This document shows, one piece after another, positions 16,392 through 25,733 of a stretch of 64,000 bases of DNA. This DNA is from Sulfurovaceae bacterium. GTDB lineage: Bacteria; Campylobacterota; Campylobacteria; Campylobacterales; Sulfurovaceae. The notes under the pieces are model-generated. The model searched no databases. It was not told the DNA's origin and saw nothing but the letters and a program-made list of their open reading frames with translations. Where the stretch lies: NCBI GenBank assembly GCA_028714675.1, contig JAQTLV010000002.1, positions 227,908 through 291,907 of the forward strand, written 5' to 3'. The stretch's first letter is position 1. Each line of letters starts with the position of its first letter. Both the position numbers and the translations under genes were made by a program.

Positions 16392-16955
16392 TTATTTAGT
16401 GTATGCTTTTTTGATAAATTGTTTTGTATATGGTCTGTCTTCTGGGGATGTTTTAGCATTTTCGATTTTTCTAACAACATCTTTTCCTGTAACAACTTCA
16501 CCAAAAATAGTATATCCGCCATTTAGCCAAGGAGCTGGAGCTGTTGTTATAAAAAACTGGCTACCATTTGTATTCGGACCAGCATTTGCCATAGCAAGTA
16601 GGTATGGTCTATCAAAAACTATATTTTTACCATATTCATTTTTAAAATCTTTATGCCATATAGACTCTCCACCTGTCCCAGTACCAGTAGGATCTCCACC
16701 TTGGATCATGAAGCCTTTTATTATTCTGTGAAAAATTAAACCATTATAATAACCATTTTTGGCATGAGTAGTAAAGTTTTTTACCGCTAACGGAGCAATA
16801 TTTGGATACATTTTTAGCTCTATCTTCCCAGAATTTGTTTCTAAAACAACTATGTTGTTTGTTGTTATATTATTTACAGCAGGTTTTAGTGTCTCTTTTG
16901 CATTGACAAACGTAAAGCCAAGTACCAAAATAGTTAATATTAAAATTTTTTTCAT
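16392..16955 (-). CDS. Exported cyclophilin-type peptidyl-prolyl isomerase
   Basis: The 187-residue protein has a signal peptide (MKKILILTILVLGFTFVNA) followed by a compact cyclophilin domain. Signatures are NFTTHAKNGYYNGLIFHRII, GFMIQGGDPTGTGTGG and NGSQFFITT. It catalyses cis-trans isomerisation at proline bonds, presumably helping periplasmic proteins fold. It overlaps the preceding small gene by 4 bp and abuts cmoB downstream. Confidence 0.93.
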   Translation of the reverse strand: MKKILILTILVLGFTFVNAKETLKPAVNNITTNNIVVLETNSGKIELKMYPNIAPLAVKNFTTHAKNGYYNGLIFHRIIKGFMIQGGDPTGTGTGGESIWHKDFKNEYGKNIVFDRPYLLAMANAGPNTNGSQFFITTAPAPWLNGGYTIFGEVVTGKDVVRKIENAKTSPEDRPYTKQFIKKAYTK

Positions 16956-17245
16956 ATGTCACTCTCGCAATGATCTATTTTAAGATCTTTTAATAATTTA
17001 GTGAAAAAATCACCACAGACTCTATTGTCATCTTCAGAACATTCAATCGAAATAGTCATATGATTTATATTATTTTCATCTATTCTCTCGATAACATCAG
17101 GATTTAATCCTTCTTCTTTTTTTACTCTCTCAATACTATTGAATATTTCGCTTCTGATGTCTTTATCCCCACCGTAAGCTAAGCTTATTCTTTCATATTT
17201 TTCTTCCATAAACACATGTGCTTTGATTTTGTTGCAATTATCCAT
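16952..17245 (-). CDS. Conserved-looking hypothetical protein, 97 residues
   Basis: The ATG at 17245 is preferred over an in-frame TTG at 17257 because TTG would overlap the AGG ribosome site. The product is small, soluble and acidic, with no signal peptide or membrane segment; three C-terminal cysteines (in ECSEDD, RVCGDF and DHCESD) are notable. I recognise no family. It is the first gene of a probable three-gene unit with the cyclophilin and cmoB. Confidence 0.65.
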   Translation of the reverse strand: MDNCNKIKAHVFMEEKYERISLAYGGDKDIRSEIFNSIERVKKEEGLNPDVIERIDENNINHMTISIECSEDDNRVCGDFFTKLLKDLKIDHCESDI

Positions 17246-17299
17246 AAAAAACCTCAAAAATTTTATGCGAAATTATAGCCAACAAAATTTTAATAATAG

Positions 17300-18823
17300 T
17301 TATTTTGCAAAACTTATTGCTCTTGTTTCTCTTATAACATTAATTTTAATTTCCGCTGGATATTGAACACTAGCTTCTATTTCTTTCGCAATCTCTTTAC
17401 TTAGCATTGTAGCTTCATTATCACCAACTTTTTTTGCATTTACGATAACTCTTATTTCTCTACCTGCATTTATAGCGTATGCTTGTTCTACATTTTCTTT
17501 TGACATGGCTATATCTTCAAGTTCTTTGACTCTTTTTGTAAAACTCTCCAATACTTCCCTTCTAGCACCTGGACGTGCCGCACTAAGCACATCAGCTGTA
17601 CATACAGCAGCACTTTCTATGCTAGTAGGGTCTTCTTCTCCATGATGTGCATATATAGCATTAATGATAACTGGGCTTTCATTGTATCTCTTACAAAATT
17701 CAGCACCTATTTCAACATGAGAACCTCCAAGTTCTTGGGTAAGAGCCTTCCCTATGTCATGAAGCAAACCCGCTCTTTGAGCAAGTTTTTCATCACCTCC
17801 CATTTCTGCTGCCATTATTGATGCAAGATTCGCAACTTCTAGTGTATGGGCAAGTGCATTTTGTCCATAGCTAGCACGATATCTTAGTTTGCCAAGCATT
17901 TTGATGAGTTCATCATGCATAGGAGGCTGTCCTAAATCCATAAGTATATTTTTACCTTCTTGGTGTATTTTTTCTTCAAAATCATGGGTTACTTTTTCAA
18001 AAACATCTTCTATTCTTGCTGGATGAATTCTTCCATCTTCTACTAAAATTTCTATAACTTTTGTTGCAATAGCTCTTCTATATAAGTTAAATCCACTAAC
18101 AATGATTGTATTTGGTGTTTCATCTATAATGATATCAACACCCAAGAGCATCTCTAAAGCTTTTATGTTTCTTCCATCTTTGCCTATAATTCTGCCTTTA
18201 TGTTCATCAGTTGGAAGAGTTACTATATTGATAAGTCGTTCACCCGCAAATTCACCAGCATATCTAGTGGTTGCTTGAGCTAATATATAATTTGCCTTTT
18301 TTTCAGCTTCTTCTTTGGCTATTTTTTCATATCTTCTAACGATGGACGCAACATCGTTTTTATATTTGTTTTCAACCTCTTTTAGTACATAAGCTTTTGC
18401 TTCAGCCTCTGTAAAAGATATTTGATTTGATAAAATTTGTAAATTTTTATCAATCGCATCTCTTTTGTCTTCTTCGAGTTTTTCTAATTTTTTTTCTTTA
18501 TCCTCTAAGAATTTAGAAAATTTATTTAAATTGTCTTCAAAATTGTTTAAATCATTTTTATGTTTGTTTATACTATTTTCTAATCTTTCGATATCAGACA
18601 TTTTATGATTTATTTTTTTTTCAAATCTTAACTCTTCCTTTTTTATAGTTACTTTTGCTTCTTCTAGTAAAATTTGTGATTCACTTTCAATCACTTTTGC
18701 CTTTGCCTTTGCTTGAGCTTCTATATACTCAAATCTTTTGGCTGCTGTTTTATTTAATATCAAATAAGCTATTAAAAAACCGACTATTAAACCTATTAAT
18801 ATGCCCATACTCATGGATATCAT
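17300..18823 (-). CDS. rny: Ribonuclease Y
   Basis: The 507-residue protein has the full RNase Y layout: one N-terminal membrane helix (about 4-23) and a long charged coiled coil to about residue 190. A KH domain follows (VTLPTDEHKGRIIGKDGRNIKALE), then an HD domain (NALAHTLEVANLASIMA, AGLLHDIGKAL and IYAHHGEEDP). It is a membrane-anchored endoribonuclease that starts mRNA decay. An AAGGGAG site precedes the ATG at 18823. Two further in-frame ATGs follow closely, but the first fits the ribosome site best. Confidence 0.96.
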   Translation of the reverse strand: MISMSMGILIGLIVGFLIAYLILNKTAAKRFEYIEAQAKAKAKVIESESQILLEEAKVTIKKEELRFEKKINHKMSDIERLENSINKHKNDLNNFEDNLNKFSKFLEDKEKKLEKLEEDKRDAIDKNLQILSNQISFTEAEAKAYVLKEVENKYKNDVASIVRRYEKIAKEEAEKKANYILAQATTRYAGEFAGERLINIVTLPTDEHKGRIIGKDGRNIKALEMLLGVDIIIDETPNTIIVSGFNLYRRAIATKVIEILVEDGRIHPARIEDVFEKVTHDFEEKIHQEGKNILMDLGQPPMHDELIKMLGKLRYRASYGQNALAHTLEVANLASIMAAEMGGDEKLAQRAGLLHDIGKALTQELGGSHVEIGAEFCKRYNESPVIINAIYAHHGEEDPTSIESAAVCTADVLSAARPGARREVLESFTKRVKELEDIAMSKENVEQAYAINAGREIRVIVNAKKVGDNEATMLSKEIAKEIEASVQYPAEIKINVIRETRAISFAK

Positions 18824-18869
18824 TGTAACTCCCTTTTGTAAAAAACATTACACAAAATTACAATTTTAA

Positions 18870-19403
18870 TTATATGATAATTATATCAGCGGATATATCA
18901 TGATTATCTGTTATACAATCCTCACTAATGAAAAGTTTTCTTGTAATAAATAGTGTATAGTTTATATATTTTTTTTCTTTTTCAAAAAATCTATCATACA
19001 TACCTTTGCCAAAACCTACTCTTCTAAGAGTAATATCTGTTCCCACAATTGGTACAATAGCTAAATCAATATTCTTTTTTCTAAATTTATATGAATTTTT
19101 TGGTTCTTTTATGCCAAACTTTTTTTTATAAAGTGGCAATCTGTATTGTACCAATCTAAAACTTTTACCTTCCATAAAAGGCACTAAAATTAGTCTATTT
19201 TCTCGTCTAAGCTTTGAAATAAGGTTGTTTATATCTACTTCTAATTTTAATGGAATATAAACCATAATTGTTTTGAAATTGTTTTTTTTGACAATTTTGT
19301 AAATCTCATTTGAGATTTTTTTATCTTTTGTTCTTGCGCCAATATTTTTTGATTCAAGTTCAAGTTTTTGTATGGTTTCACATCTAAAATTATTTTTTGT
19401 CAT
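18870..19403 (-). CDS. 5-formyltetrahydrofolate cyclo-ligase
   Basis: The 177-residue protein shows an N-terminal helical region, then YIPLKLEVDINNLISKLRRE, and the diagnostic RVGFGKGMYDRFFEK near residue 130. The family converts 5-formyl-THF to methenyl-THF with ATP and is also called YgfA/FAU1. The length is close to the usual 180-200. It is transcribed away from ftsY and lies just upstream of rny on the same strand. Confidence 0.88.
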   Translation of the reverse strand: MTKNNFRCETIQKLELESKNIGARTKDKKISNEIYKIVKKNNFKTIMVYIPLKLEVDINNLISKLRRENRLILVPFMEGKSFRLVQYRLPLYKKKFGIKEPKNSYKFRKKNIDLAIVPIVGTDITLRRVGFGKGMYDRFFEKEKKYINYTLFITRKLFISEDCITDNHDISADIIII

Positions 19404-19460
19404 TGTGTGTATAAAGTCTTTATATTTTGTTGTTAAAGATTTTTATTATAACACAAATAG

Positions 19461-19466
19461 TATAAT
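19461..19466 (+). promoter_or_regulatory. -10 box of ftsY
   Basis: TATAAT lies 30 nt before the ftsY ATG, followed by an AGGAAAAG ribosome site. This sits in the divergent gap between the folate cyclo-ligase gene and ftsY. No convincing -35 was seen, as is usual in this group. Confidence 0.5.
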
Positions 19467-19496
19467 ATATAAAGAATTAGGAAAAGAGTATAAAAA

Positions 19497-20366
19497 ATGT
19501 TTGATTTTTTAAAAAAAGCACTAGGCAAAACAAATGAATCGATTGCCGATATTGTTTCTGAAAAAAGAAAAGAAATATCAAGAGATGCTTTTGAGGAGTT
19601 ACTTTTAGAGGCTGATGTTTCTTATGATTTAGTGGAATCGTTAATTGATAGTTTGTCATCATCTATAAATAGAGTTCAAGCTTACAATTCTCTAATTTCG
19701 CTTTTTGGATATGATGTCAATCGTAAAAATAGTGATTTGAAACCTTTTGTTGAAATGATAATAGGCGTAAATGGTGCTGGGAAAACGACTACCATTGCTA
19801 AGTTGGCAAGGATGTATCAAAAAAATGGCAAAACCGTAATGCTTGGAGCCGGCGATACATTCAGGGCTGCTGCTATAGAGCAATTAACTTTGTGGGCGGA
19901 CAAGTTATCAATTCCAATTATATCTACAAAACAAGGACATGATCCATCTGCCGTTGTATATGATGTAATTGCTTCAGCAATCTCTAAAAATATTGATAAT
20001 GTTATTATAGATACAGCTGGACGCTTACACACACAAACAAATCTAGCAGGTGAGCTTCAAAAAATGGTGAGAACAGCAAATAAAGCCATGGATGGAGCAC
20101 CGCATAGAAAAATATTAATACTTGATGGGACACAAGGTAATTCATCCATAAATCAAGCCAAATCATTTAATGAAATGATAGGGATAGATGGAATAATCAT
20201 AACCAAATTGGATGGTACGGCAAAAGGCGGCTCTATATTTAGCATAGCCAACGAGTTGAAGTTACCAATTTTGTATATTGGCATAGGTGAAAAACCAGAT
20301 GATTTAATAGAATTTAAAGCAAATGATTTTGTAAATGCAGTTTTAGATGAGGTTTTTTTAAAATAA
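19497..20366 (+). CDS. ftsY: Signal recognition particle receptor FtsY
   Basis: The 289-residue protein consists of the NG domain only. It has a P-loop GVNGAGKTTTIAKLA (about 91-105), DTFRAAAIEQL (about 121-131), DTAGRLHT (about 179) and TKLDGTAKGGSIFS (about 240-253). It binds GTP and docks SRP-ribosome complexes at the membrane. The long acidic A domain of the E. coli protein is absent, which is normal for short bacterial FtsY forms. Confidence 0.96.
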   Translation: MFDFLKKALGKTNESIADIVSEKRKEISRDAFEELLLEADVSYDLVESLIDSLSSSINRVQAYNSLISLFGYDVNRKNSDLKPFVEMIIGVNGAGKTTTIAKLARMYQKNGKTVMLGAGDTFRAAAIEQLTLWADKLSIPIISTKQGHDPSAVVYDVIASAISKNIDNVIIDTAGRLHTQTNLAGELQKMVRTANKAMDGAPHRKILILDGTQGNSSINQAKSFNEMIGIDGIIITKLDGTAKGGSIFSIANELKLPILYIGIGEKPDDLIEFKANDFVNAVLDEVFLK

Positions 20367-20440
20367 TTATTTTAAAAAATGTTATTTTTTTTAAAAATAT
20401 AGTAAAATATATAAATTTAAGTTATCCGAAAGGAGTTTTC

Positions 20441-21571
20441 ATGGATTCAGCAAATTTTATCTCTTTTTATAAGCCATATATCTCTAATGCAAATATTGAT
20501 TTATTTAGTTGTTTAAATAATTCAAAAGCCAAAGAGTTAGAAGCAAAATTTTCAAATATGTTTAATATAAAATATTCACTTTCAACTATGAGTGGCACAT
20601 CTGCTTTGCATTTGGCAATGTGTGCAATAGATTTAAAAAGAGGAGATAAAATAATATGCAGTGTTAATGCGTATGTTGATGTTCCTGAAGTTGTAAGACA
20701 TTTTGATGCAGAGCCAATTTTTGTAGATTGTGATGCTTCAAGCTATATGATTGATTTAAAAAAATTAGAATCCACATTAAAAACACATAAAAGCAAGAAG
20801 CTTAGAGCTATTATCTTGAATCATATGGGAGTTGATGGATTTAACTTAGAAAAGTTATACTCTTTGGCTAGAGAATATGATGTAAAGGTCATTGAAGATG
20901 CAACAGATGCCATGGGTTCTAAATATGATGAAAAATTTTTAGGTTCGCTAAGTTCTGATATAACAATATTTTCTTTTGCTCCACATGTGTATAATGATTT
21001 TATTTCTGGCGGCATGTTTACTACTAACGACCAGGAATTATTTAAAAGAGCAAAACTTCTCAGAAATCATGGTATTATAAATCAATGCGATGAGAGTGAA
21101 TGTGAAATCAATTATCTATATGACACAATAGATATTGGATGGAGATATGCAATGAATGATATTGTTGCATGTGTATGTTTAGATAGAATGGAAACTTTAG
21201 AAATCCAAAAAACAAGAAGACATGAAATAGCCTCAAAATATGTTCAATCTCTAAGTAATGTAAAAAATGTAAAAATTATTACAAACATAGAGCATGATAA
21301 TATAATGTACTTTTTTGTTGAAATAGAAAAAAATAGAGACCATTTTGCTAGAGAGCTTAAACATAGCGGGATAGATGTAGGACTTCATTATATGCCTTTA
21401 CATTTAACGGATTATTATAGAAAAAAATATTCGCTTAGGGTTTTTGATTTTCCAGTAGCACTTGGAATTTATCAAAAAACACTTTGTTTGCCACTTTATG
21501 CGAGCATGAAAGATGATGAAGTTTCTAGAGTTATAGAAGCAGTGGAAAAAATTGCAAATTCATATATTTGA
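20441..21571 (+). CDS. DegT/DnrJ/EryC1-family protein lacking the PLP lysine
   Basis: The 376-residue protein follows the fold-type I sugar aminotransferase layout, with SGTSALHLAM (about 51-60), VIEDATDAMGS (about 150-160), a GWRYAMNDIVACVCL segment and a C-terminal LPLYASMKDDEV. At the site that normally reads FSFxPxK it reads FSFAPHV, so Val (about 183) stands where the Schiff-base lysine should be. No lysine lies within about 15 residues either side. It may be a non-transaminating PLP enzyme (as with His in ColD) or a catalytically altered paralogue. AAGGAG precedes the ATG; the stop overlaps lpxK as TGATG. Confidence 0.85.
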   Translation: MDSANFISFYKPYISNANIDLFSCLNNSKAKELEAKFSNMFNIKYSLSTMSGTSALHLAMCAIDLKRGDKIICSVNAYVDVPEVVRHFDAEPIFVDCDASSYMIDLKKLESTLKTHKSKKLRAIILNHMGVDGFNLEKLYSLAREYDVKVIEDATDAMGSKYDEKFLGSLSSDITIFSFAPHVYNDFISGGMFTTNDQELFKRAKLLRNHGIINQCDESECEINYLYDTIDIGWRYAMNDIVACVCLDRMETLEIQKTRRHEIASKYVQSLSNVKNVKIITNIEHDNIMYFFVEIEKNRDHFARELKHSGIDVGLHYMPLHLTDYYRKKYSLRVFDFPVALGIYQKTLCLPLYASMKDDEVSRVIEAVEKIANSYI

Positions 21572-22497
21572 TGATGTCAAGGTTTTTTGAAGCAATTTGG
21601 TTTGATACAAAATGGTTTCATTATTTTTTTATAATTCTATTTTTGCCAATATCAATTTTGTGGGCAGTTTTTATGATTGTCAGAAGATTTTTGGCAATTA
21701 GAGAAAACTTTGAAATTCCAATAATTAGTATAGGTAATTTGCAAATTGGTGGAACCGGTAAAACACCGTTTATAATAGAACTCGCATCAAATTTTAAAAA
21801 TGCATATATAGTTAGCAGGGGCTATGGCAGAAAAAGCAATGGATTGATTCAAGTTAGCAAAAATGGCAAATTATTTTCAGATGTAAATGCTAGTGGTGAT
21901 GAAGCTTATTTGATGGCAGTATCAATAAACAAAAGTAATGTCATAGTAAGTGAAGATAGACGAGCAGGGATAGAGTTTGCTAAAGTCCAAGGGGCAGATG
22001 TAATTTTTTTGGATGATGGTTTCAATCAAGTCAATATAGAAAAATTTGAAATATTGTTAAAACCGTCCAGAGTAACCAACTATTTTCCAATTCCAAGTGG
22101 TCCATTTAGAGAGCCATTTTGGTATGAAAAAAAAGCGGATATTGTTGCACAGGAAGACATTGACTTTAAAAGGGTTGTAACTTTTGAAAACTTGACACCA
22201 TCCATGATACTAGTAACTGCCATAGCAAATCCTGCAAGGCTTGATAGATTTTTGCCAAAAGGAGTTGTGCAAAAATATTATTTTGATGATCATGCATATT
22301 TTAACAAAGAAAAACTTCTTGAATTATTGGCGCAAAATGGTGCTATGAGCTTATTGGTTACTGAAAAAGATGCTGTTAAGATGAGTAGTTTTAAGTTGCC
22401 AATATCTAAAATGCGGCTAAAATTAGAAATAAAACAAAGTATTATGAAAAAAATAGATGAATTTATAAAAGGATATAAAAATGGAACAAAACATTGA
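21571..22497 (+). CDS. lpxK: Tetraacyldisaccharide 4'-kinase LpxK
   Basis: About 308 residues. An N-terminal membrane helix (about 16-35) precedes GNLQIGGTGKTPFIIELA, the LpxK variant of the P-loop (about 56-73), then SRGYGRKS, SGDEAYLMA and FLDDGFNQ. The enzyme phosphorylates the 4' position of the lipid A disaccharide at the inner membrane. The ATG at 21571 overlaps the preceding TGA, and an ATG one codon later is an alternative. The 3' end overlaps argB by 17 bp. Confidence 0.93.
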   Translation: MMSRFFEAIWFDTKWFHYFFIILFLPISILWAVFMIVRRFLAIRENFEIPIISIGNLQIGGTGKTPFIIELASNFKNAYIVSRGYGRKSNGLIQVSKNGKLFSDVNASGDEAYLMAVSINKSNVIVSEDRRAGIEFAKVQGADVIFLDDGFNQVNIEKFEILLKPSRVTNYFPIPSGPFREPFWYEKKADIVAQEDIDFKRVVTFENLTPSMILVTAIANPARLDRFLPKGVVQKYYFDDHAYFNKEKLLELLAQNGAMSLLVTEKDAVKMSSFKLPISKMRLKLEIKQSIMKKIDEFIKGYKNGTKH

Positions 22498-23332
22498 AGT
22501 AGTAAAAACTCTGCTAGATGCATTGCCATATATAAAAAAATTTCAAAATCAAAAAATTGTTATTAAATATGGCGGTGCTGCACAAACAAGCGATGAGCTT
22601 AAAATACAGTTTGCTCAAGACATAGTTTTGTTGCACTATGTTGGGCTAAAACCAATTATAGTTCATGGTGGTGGGAAAACTATCACTGATTTACTTTCAA
22701 AGCTTGGTTTGGGTACAGAGTTTATCGATGGACAGCGTGTTACTACAAGAGATGTTATGAGAGTTGTTGAAATGGTTTTAAGCGGAGAAATAAATAAGGA
22801 GATAGTGTCATTGCTTAATACACAAGGTGCAAAGGCTATAGGAATTTCTGGAAAAGATGGGCATTTCCTAGAAGCAAAACCAAAAGATTTTGAAAAATTT
22901 GGCTATACAGGAATAATTGAACATGTAAATACAGAATTAGTTGATGATATTTTGGATGATGGGTTTATACCAGTTATAGCTCCAATAGCAGGGAGTAATA
23001 GTGTAGGGCATCCAGGCTTTAATATAAATGCTGATTTGGCCGCAAGTAAAATAGCAGTTGCACTAAAAGCCAATAAAGTACTTTTTCTCACAGATACAGC
23101 AGGAGTTTTGGATAAAAATGGACAACTTTTAACTGGACTTAGTGTAGAAAAAACAAAAGAGTTAAAAGCTGATGGAACAATTCATGGCGGTATGGTGCCA
23201 AAAATTGATGCTTGCATAGAGGCATTAAATGGAGGAGTTAGTAGAGCTCATATAATCGATGGCAGAGTCGAACACTCATTATTATTAGAAATTTTAACAA
23301 GTAGCGGAGTCGGCACATACATAGAATTGTAA
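22481..23332 (+). CDS. argB: Acetylglutamate kinase ArgB
   Basis: The 283-residue amino acid kinase has IKYGGAAQTSDELK (about 28-41), PIIVHGGGKTITDLL (about 58-72), NINADLAASKIAVAL and FLTDTAGVL. It phosphorylates N-acetylglutamate in arginine biosynthesis and carries a near-canonical length. The start lies inside the 3' end of lpxK, so the two genes are probably translated from one mRNA despite unrelated roles. No other arginine gene is nearby. Confidence 0.95.
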   Translation: MEQNIEVVKTLLDALPYIKKFQNQKIVIKYGGAAQTSDELKIQFAQDIVLLHYVGLKPIIVHGGGKTITDLLSKLGLGTEFIDGQRVTTRDVMRVVEMVLSGEINKEIVSLLNTQGAKAIGISGKDGHFLEAKPKDFEKFGYTGIIEHVNTELVDDILDDGFIPVIAPIAGSNSVGHPGFNINADLAASKIAVALKANKVLFLTDTAGVLDKNGQLLTGLSVEKTKELKADGTIHGGMVPKIDACIEALNGGVSRAHIIDGRVEHSLLLEILTSSGVGTYIEL

Positions 23333-23365
23333 AATTTTCAAAACCATAAATCAAGCAAAAAATGG

Positions 23366-23371
23366 TATAAT
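23366..23371 (+). promoter_or_regulatory. Extended -10 box of thrC
   Basis: TGGTATAAT is a TGn extended -10 located 32 nt before the thrC ATG at 23404, in the gap after argB. An AAAAGG ribosome site follows. Confidence 0.5.
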
Positions 23372-23403
23372 TAAATAATTTAGTAAAGATTAAAAGGTTG
23401 GGA

Positions 23404-24870
23404 ATGCAGTTTGTAGAAACTAGAGGCAATGATGGTAAAAAACCTGCCATAGTTACATTTTCAGAGGCAATTTTATCGCCAAGTGGTAGTTTTGGTGGGC
23501 TGTATGTACCAAAAAGTTTTCCAAATATTGATAGTAATTTTTTAACAAAACATAAAAACAGTTCTTACAAAGAACTAGCATTTGATTTTCTTAAGATGTG
23601 TGAAATTGATATAGATGATGAGATTATAAAAGAAGCACTAAATAGATATGATTTGTATGATGATGCATCAAATCCTGTTCCATTGAGTAAAATAGAAAAT
23701 GATTGCTTTGTTAGTGAATTGTATCATGGACCAACTCGTGCCTTTAAAGATATGGCACTGCAGCCTTTTGGGCATATATTAAGTTCTCTGGCTGCTAAAA
23801 AAAATCAAAATTATCTTATTATGGCAGCAACAAGTGGTGATACTGGACCAGCTACTCTAGAAACATTTAAAAATCAAACAAATGTAAAAGTTGTTTGTTT
23901 GTATCCAGAAGGCGGAACAAGTGATGTTCAGAGGTTGCAGATGGTAACAGAAGATGCAAAAAATTTGCATGTATTTGGAGTTGTTGGAGATTTTGATGAT
24001 ACTCAAAATGCTCTAAAAAATCTTCTTGCATCTGAGGATTTCAATAAAGCCTTAAAAGATAAGCATATAGAACTTAGTGCGGCAAATTCTGTAAATTTTG
24101 GAAGAATAATTTTTCAAATAATTTATCATATCTATAGCTATATAGAGCTTGTAAAAAATGACGAGATAAAATTAGGCGACAAGATATACATAGTTGTTCC
24201 TAGCGGAAACTTTGGCAATGCTTTAGGTGGGTATTATGCTAAAAAAATGGGATTGCCTATTGAAAAAATACTAATTACATCAAATCAAAATAATATTTTG
24301 ACTGATTGGATAAAAAATGGTTCTTACGATTTGACAACAAGACATCTTATCCAAACTATTTCTCCAGCTATGGATATATTAAAAAGTTCAAATGTTGAGA
24401 GAATTTTGCATGATAAATTTGGCGAAAAAAGAACAAAAGAGCTTATGGATGAGCTTACCGCAAGCGGAAAATATCATTTGAGTGAAGACGAGATAGAAGA
24501 AATTAAAAAAGATTTTGATGCATCATACTCAAGCGATGAAGAGTGCTTGGAAATGATAGGAGAGTATGCGAAAAAAGATTACATAATGGATCCTCATACT
24601 GCAACTTGTATCAAAGCCTATAAGACTTTAAGGGATCAAAATTTACCAACTATTATATATTCAACAGCAGAGTGGACTAAGTTTAGTCCAACTGTTGCAA
24701 AAGCACTTGGCATAGACGCAAAAGAAGACTTAAATGCCCTTGATTTAATTAGTAAAAAAACAGGCTTAAAAATCCCAGATATGGTTATAGGGTTGTTTGA
24801 TAAGCCTATAGTACACAATAAGGTAATAGATAAAAATAGCATAAAGGAAAATATTTTAGCTATTTTATAA
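23404..24870 (+). CDS. thrC: Threonine synthase ThrC
   Basis: The 488-residue PLP enzyme begins MQFVETRGNDGK, the usual N-terminus of proteobacterial ThrC. It has SELYHGPTRAFKDMALQP, which supplies the PLP lysine (about residue 115), and AATSGDTGPATLE, the phosphate-binding loop. VPSGNFGNALGGYYAKKMG lies near the middle. It converts O-phosphohomoserine to threonine. ATG at 23404 is preferred to an in-frame TTG at 23398, which overlaps the ribosome site. Confidence 0.95.
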   Translation: MQFVETRGNDGKKPAIVTFSEAILSPSGSFGGLYVPKSFPNIDSNFLTKHKNSSYKELAFDFLKMCEIDIDDEIIKEALNRYDLYDDASNPVPLSKIENDCFVSELYHGPTRAFKDMALQPFGHILSSLAAKKNQNYLIMAATSGDTGPATLETFKNQTNVKVVCLYPEGGTSDVQRLQMVTEDAKNLHVFGVVGDFDDTQNALKNLLASEDFNKALKDKHIELSAANSVNFGRIIFQIIYHIYSYIELVKNDEIKLGDKIYIVVPSGNFGNALGGYYAKKMGLPIEKILITSNQNNILTDWIKNGSYDLTTRHLIQTISPAMDILKSSNVERILHDKFGEKRTKELMDELTASGKYHLSEDEIEEIKKDFDASYSSDEECLEMIGEYAKKDYIMDPHTATCIKAYKTLRDQNLPTIIYSTAEWTKFSPTVAKALGIDAKEDLNALDLISKKTGLKIPDMVIGLFDKPIVHNKVIDKNSIKENILAIL

Positions 24871-24887
24871 TTTATATAAGGAGACTC

Positions 24888-25730
24888 ATGAGAAAGATTT
24901 TGTTTTTTATGATTACTCTCTTTTTGTTTTTTCCAACCACTGTTAAAAGTGAGCAGGAAGAAAACAGTTCAAATATTAAAAATACAACTACAATTTTACC
25001 AGAAGTTAATAATTCAAAAAAACAACAAGATAAAAAAACCATCAAAAAAACTATTCAAAATAACAACTTTATCAAACCAAAGACAAAAAAAATATTTTTG
25101 GTAAGCGAATTAAATAAAAATAAAACAGATACCGATAGTTTGGATTATATTAGCTTAAAAGAAAATATCAAATTTCCTATAAGTTTCAAAAGTATTTATG
25201 TTGTTAAATCTGGTGATACATTAGGTCAAATCGCTAAAAAATTTGGAGTAGGGCAAGGTGAGATACAAATACTCAATCCACAAGTTGATTTCAATATTTT
25301 GCCTATAGGCAAAGAAATTGTTATGCCTATATCACAAAGTAAAATCAATGAAATAGAAAAGCAAAATTCAAAATTGGGCAATGAGCAAGGATTTGATAAA
25401 AAAATTATTTTTGCACCGAGTGGAAGGCAAATGAGGGTTATGGCTTCTGCTTACACTTCTCATGCAAATCAAACAGATAATAGTCCATTTGTTGGTGCAT
25501 GGGGGCACAGATTTGCTCCTGGTATGAAAATATTGGCAGTATCAAATGATTTAATAAGGGATTATGGGATAACAAATGGAACAAAAATAAAAATTGGCGG
25601 GCTTGAAGGACAATTTATAGTTAGAGATAAAATGAATAAGAGATATACTAAGCATATAGATATTTATATGGGACTTGATAGGACTAAGGCTCTCAAATGG
25701 GGCAGAAGAAGTGTTATGATATATTGGTAA
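24888..25730 (+). CDS. Exported LysM and 3D-domain protein
   Basis: The 280-residue protein has a signal peptide (about 1-21) and a low-complexity N/K/T-rich linker to about 100. A LysM domain at about 104-146 (YVVKSGDTLGQIAKKFGVG) binds peptidoglycan. A C-terminal 3D domain (about 181-280) carries ASAYTSH, WGHRFAPGM, FIVRDKMNKRYTKHIDIYMG; the acidic D residues are those found in MltA and resuscitation-type wall hydrolases. It is probably a lytic transglycosylase-like or cell-wall remodelling enzyme. An AAGGAG site precedes the ATG. Confidence 0.85.
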   Translation: MRKILFFMITLFLFFPTTVKSEQEENSSNIKNTTTILPEVNNSKKQQDKKTIKKTIQNNNFIKPKTKKIFLVSELNKNKTDTDSLDYISLKENIKFPISFKSIYVVKSGDTLGQIAKKFGVGQGEIQILNPQVDFNILPIGKEIVMPISQSKINEIEKQNSKLGNEQGFDKKIIFAPSGRQMRVMASAYTSHANQTDNSPFVGAWGHRFAPGMKILAVSNDLIRDYGITNGTKIKIGGLEGQFIVRDKMNKRYTKHIDIYMGLDRTKALKWGRRSVMIYW

Positions 25731-25733
25731 TTT

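Noticed and set aside
17246..17257. Upstream TTG start for the 97-residue hypothetical protein
   Set aside because: The TTG would overlap the AGG ribosome site that serves the ATG at 17245.
20367..20400. AT-only palindrome after ftsY as a terminator
   Set aside because: Arms contain only A and T with mismatched lengths, so stability is poor and chance similarity is likely.
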